Under the pieces are notes generated by a model. The model had not been told where the DNA came from and searched no databases. It was given only the letters and a program-made list of their open reading frames with translations. Shown here piece after piece: positions 61,706 through 64,000 of a stretch of DNA of 64,000 bases (within the stretch, counting starts at the first letter, position 1; each line of letters opens with the position of its first letter). The stretch is taken from contig OY969111.1 of assembly GCA_963697975.1 (NCBI GenBank), positions 1-64,000 on the forward strand. Direction: 5' to 3'. The stretch is from QHXM01 sp963697975 (GTDB taxonomy: Bacteria; Acidobacteriota; Blastocatellia; Pyrinomonadales; Pyrinomonadaceae). The position numbers were made by a program, and so were the translations under genes.

Positions 61706-63145
61706 GTGCAAGCACATCCGGCCCTCCCCATCTGCATATTTAGATTGACAAGACAATGTAATAACACTAAACCTTTTGGGCGTGACATATCATTGAGTCA
61801 TGCAACCTCATCCTCAAAATCGCTGGAGGCGGACTTGGCCACCCAACTCAAAATCGTCATGTTCACAGACCAGGTGAACTCCACCGCGAATATGGCTGAG
61901 CGAACGCCTGACGAAATCAGAATTGTGACTCGCGAGCAGAACAACCTCACGGCTGAAGCCGTCAGCCGTTGTCACGGAAGGATTCTCAAAGACACGGGCG
62001 ACGGCCATATGATCGAGTTTGACGCTTGCTCGGACGCGGTGCGCTGCGGCTATCTCATCCAGCAGTACGTCAAAGCACGTAACCAGTCACAAAGCAATGA
62101 GCGATTGAAGTTTGAGCTTCACGTCGGGATTGATTTCGGTGAAGCCGTCGTGCTGGATAACGGCGACCTGCGGGCTAATGCCGCAAACATGGCGGCGCGC
62201 GTCAGCGCCAGAGGACCGCAAGGTGAAGTCTATTTCACGGAAAAAGTGGCGAAGGAACTGAATTCGCGGGAAGCCAGCATTGAACCAGCAGGCAAATTTA
62301 AGCCTAAAGGCTCTGAGAAAAAAGTCAGCATCTTTCGTTTAAAAGAGTGGCTCGGCAAGGTTGAATCATCCCCCAACCCGTTTATCTGGCGCGACGGCAT
62401 CACCAGAGCAGAAGATTTTTTCGGGCGTGAATATGAATCAGGCCGTCTACGCAATTTCCTGAGCAAGCGGCAAAACTGCCAGATCGTCGGGCCGCGTCGG
62501 ATCGGGAAGACCTCGCTGCTCCGGCGAGTAGAAATTAAGGCCAGAGAATGGGATGACTCCGCAGTCGTCGCATACGTTGACCAACAGGATGCCAGTTGTC
62601 ACACTCGTCAAGGCTGGTTGAAATACGTCGGCAGGAAGTGGCATTGGGACGCTGCCGTTTCCGACCTCGCCGAGTTCTCCGAGCAGGTGGACGAGATGCT
62701 GGCTCATAATCTTCGCCCGGTGCTGTGCATGGACGAGTTTGAGGAGATGAGCGCGCGCCCCGCAGAGTTCACCCACGACTTCTTCGTGGCGCTCCGTGCC
62801 TGCGGACAAAAAGGACTGGCTATCCTGACCGCATCGAAAAAGCCACTTCACGAGTTGACCGACCCGCAAGATCGTAGCTCAGAATTTTTCAACACTTTTC
62901 CGCTCTTGCCGCTCGGCGTCTTCACGAGTAAAGAAGCCGAGGATTTCGTCAATACCTATCGCCCCGGAGTTACACCCTTCACGCCCGAAGAGAAACAGAA
63001 GATTCTGATAAACGCTAAACACCACCCGCTTGCTTTACAGGTACTCTGCGACTACGTGCTTGAAGCGAAAAACCGCGAGAGCATTTCCGACGCGCTTCGC
63101 AAAGTAGAAGTTGAAATGAGAGCCATGCTGCCACACGGCTGGTGA
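61706..63145 (+). CDS. class III nucleotide cyclase fused to a STAND/AAA ATPase
   Basis: The N-terminal class III cyclase (residues about 45-212) has the two metal Asp (FTDQVNST, Asp55; GDG, Asp99), the purine-selecting Lys95 in LKDTGDG and the transition-state pair Asn161/Arg165 in AANMAAR, so it looks catalytically complete. After a short linker an AAA-type NTPase (about 235-479) has Walker A GPRRIGKTS (262-270) and Walker B LCMDEFEE (Asp343). It ends with a helical region (KVEVEMRAMLPHGW). The start (GTG) is uncertain; an in-frame TTG at 61793 would keep the whole domain. It is 8 bases upstream of a membrane protein gene, so a two-gene operon is likely. Confidence 0.88.
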   Translation: MQAHPALPICIFRLTRQCNNTKPFGRDISLSHATSSSKSLEADLATQLKIVMFTDQVNSTANMAERTPDEIRIVTREQNNLTAEAVSRCHGRILKDTGDGHMIEFDACSDAVRCGYLIQQYVKARNQSQSNERLKFELHVGIDFGEAVVLDNGDLRANAANMAARVSARGPQGEVYFTEKVAKELNSREASIEPAGKFKPKGSEKKVSIFRLKEWLGKVESSPNPFIWRDGITRAEDFFGREYESGRLRNFLSKRQNCQIVGPRRIGKTSLLRRVEIKAREWDDSAVVAYVDQQDASCHTRQGWLKYVGRKWHWDAAVSDLAEFSEQVDEMLAHNLRPVLCMDEFEEMSARPAEFTHDFFVALRACGQKGLAILTASKKPLHELTDPQDRSSEFFNTFPLLPLGVFTSKEAEDFVNTYRPGVTPFTPEEKQKILINAKHHPLALQVLCDYVLEAKNRESISDALRKVEVEMRAMLPHGW

Positions 63146-63153
63146 ACCTTGCC

Positions 63154-64000
63154 ATGAAAAACTATCTGCGCTGGTCGCTCCGACAATTCTATCTACTCTA
63201 CTTTTGGCCGACACGGTTCGCGCGCGAAGTCGAGGGCGAAGGTTCAGGAGAGCCAAGGCGACGGCCCAAGGAAAGAGTCAGCTACCTTCTGAAAATGCTG
63301 CTGTGGGTGGTTCTCATTAACATTTTCGCCAATCTTGCTATTGGATTTGCCTGCAAGGGGTTCGGGATAGTTTATCAGTGGAGTAAGTCATGGGCCGGAT
63401 TGGTAGGCGGCATAGTAGGTGCTATGGCGAGCGGTGTGGCGCTCGGCGTGTCGTATGGCGTGGTGGGCGCTGTGGCAAGCGGCGTAGTGCTCGGAGTGGC
63501 ACTCGGAGTGACGGGTGGCGGGGCATTTGCCTATGCGAGTGGCTTGGCGTTCTCTGTAGCCCTCGACTTAGCGCTTACCATGAATGCAGGAATAGCTGTT
63601 GGCATAGTAACTGGCATGATGCTTGGCACGGCGTTCAGCGTGGCGTTCAGCGTGGCGTTTGGCGTGGCGTTCGGTTTAATAATTGGCGCGGCGGTTTGCG
63701 TGGTGTTCTGGGTATCTTATTTCCGTCTTTTTAGTTATCCGCTCGACACCGCTTTATCTTTCGCTACTTATTTGAATGGAAAGCTGCGCCCACATGCTAT
63801 CAACCGAGCTTGGCGATTGTGCCCCGTCTCTTGGAATGAAGTTATTTGGCTGCCGCTGCCATTTGCCGCAAAGCTGCTAACAATGCTAACTATGCAAGAC
63901 CGGGAAGAAGGTTTGCGGCAAATTGCTTTTGTCGCGGCAGAGCGAAGAATGCAAAAACGTGTAGCATTGCGTGCATCGGAGGAAATAGCGCTCAATGACC
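63154..64000 (+). CDS. multi-pass membrane protein with Gly/Ala/Val repeats, partial
   Basis: An open frame of 282 codons runs off the window without a stop. A basic N-terminal region (about residues 1-45) is followed by a first hydrophobic helix (about 46-68). Then comes a long repetitive hydrophobic tract (about 80-200, GVALGVSYGVVGAVASGVVL type, in which V/A-G pairs recur every few residues) and a cytoplasm-like C-terminal region beginning near 210. The latter contains PVSWNEVIWLPLPFAAKLLTML and QDREEGLRQIAFVAAERRMQKR, which I think recur in other uncharacterised ATPase-associated proteins. No known family is named. Its tight spacing after the cyclase-ATPase gene suggests it is the membrane effector or scaffold. 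Confidence 0.75.
   Translation, partial: MKNYLRWSLRQFYLLYFWPTRFAREVEGEGSGEPRRRPKERVSYLLKMLLWVVLINIFANLAIGFACKGFGIVYQWSKSWAGLVGGIVGAMASGVALGVSYGVVGAVASGVVLGVALGVTGGGAFAYASGLAFSVALDLALTMNAGIAVGIVTGMMLGTAFSVAFSVAFGVAFGLIIGAAVCVVFWVSYFRLFSYPLDTALSFATYLNGKLRPHAINRAWRLCPVSWNEVIWLPLPFAAKLLTMLTMQDREEGLRQIAFVAAERRMQKRVALRASEEIALND

Noticed and set aside
1..64000. Search for tRNA or rRNA genes and attachment sites
   Set aside because: No T-arm-like segment in an intergenic gap could be completed to a cloverleaf, and no rRNA-like sequence was seen.

Overview
The window reads as a chromosomal segment of a Gram-negative bacterium, most likely an acidobacterium of the Blastocatellia type. This is an inference from several traits: a Ser/Thr kinase with an N-terminal zinc ribbon, a secreted protein with carboxypeptidase-regulatory-like repeats and a C-terminal domain I associate with that group, MsbA-type and OmpA-type envelope genes, and many intergenic arrays of short repeat units. 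No 16S rRNA or tRNA gene is present, so the assignment rests on protein character only.

Region by region. 1-13.2 kb is visibly AT-richer and carries core information-processing genes, mostly on the minus strand: parA-parB, a DUF151 nuclease, miaB, recN, ssb (plus strand), accA, a frameshifted dnaE and guaA. 13.3-21.7 kb holds a secreted beta-propeller, the phosphatidylethanolamine pair pssA-psd, a DUF465 protein, rimI-tsaB, pfkA, a transmembrane Ser/Thr kinase and inorganic pyrophosphatase. 21.8-28 kb has an ankyrin protein and a polysaccharide block (TPR/lectin-like protein, O-antigen ligase-like protein, UDP-xylose synthase, gmd). 28-34 kb has a DsbA-like/VKOR oxidative folding pair, a REP-like repeat cluster, a MerR-TipAS regulator with a textbook 19-bp-spacer promoter, and a 1,074-residue secreted pectate-lyase-fold protein. 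34-36.3 kb is an AT-richer patch with a nitrilase-family enzyme and a pentapeptide-like/TIR protein. 36.3-49.3 kb holds mutS, a GH3 enzyme, a peptide-binding lipoprotein, DoxX, tsaC, an O-methyltransferase, a sigma-54 activator, a glycosyltransferase and a membrane histidine kinase. 49.4-61.6 kb holds an OmpA-family protein, a methyltransferase, a 48-residue membrane protein, an FG-GAP/PQQ-like propeller, an orphan OmpR regulator, a membrane-anchored acyl-carrier-like protein beside an MsbA-like exporter, yicC-gmk-rpoZ, a DUF4157 peptidase and ETF-ubiquinone oxidoreductase. 61.7-64 kb is a two-gene module: a class III nucleotide cyclase fused to a STAND/AAA ATPase, then a repeat-rich multi-pass membrane protein that runs off the window.

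Three things deserve most attention. (1) The cyclase-ATPase plus membrane protein looks like an undescribed signalling or defence module, loosely comparable in logic to Pycsar (cyclase plus membrane effector). (2) dnaE is split by a frameshift exactly at a 14-bp perfect palindrome. (3) Five intergenic loci share one architecture, arms built of degenerate 7-bp tandem units (usually as inverted arms), although the unit sequences are unrelated; a sixth uses 9-bp units. Several of these run into the 3' ends or predicted 5' ends of genes.
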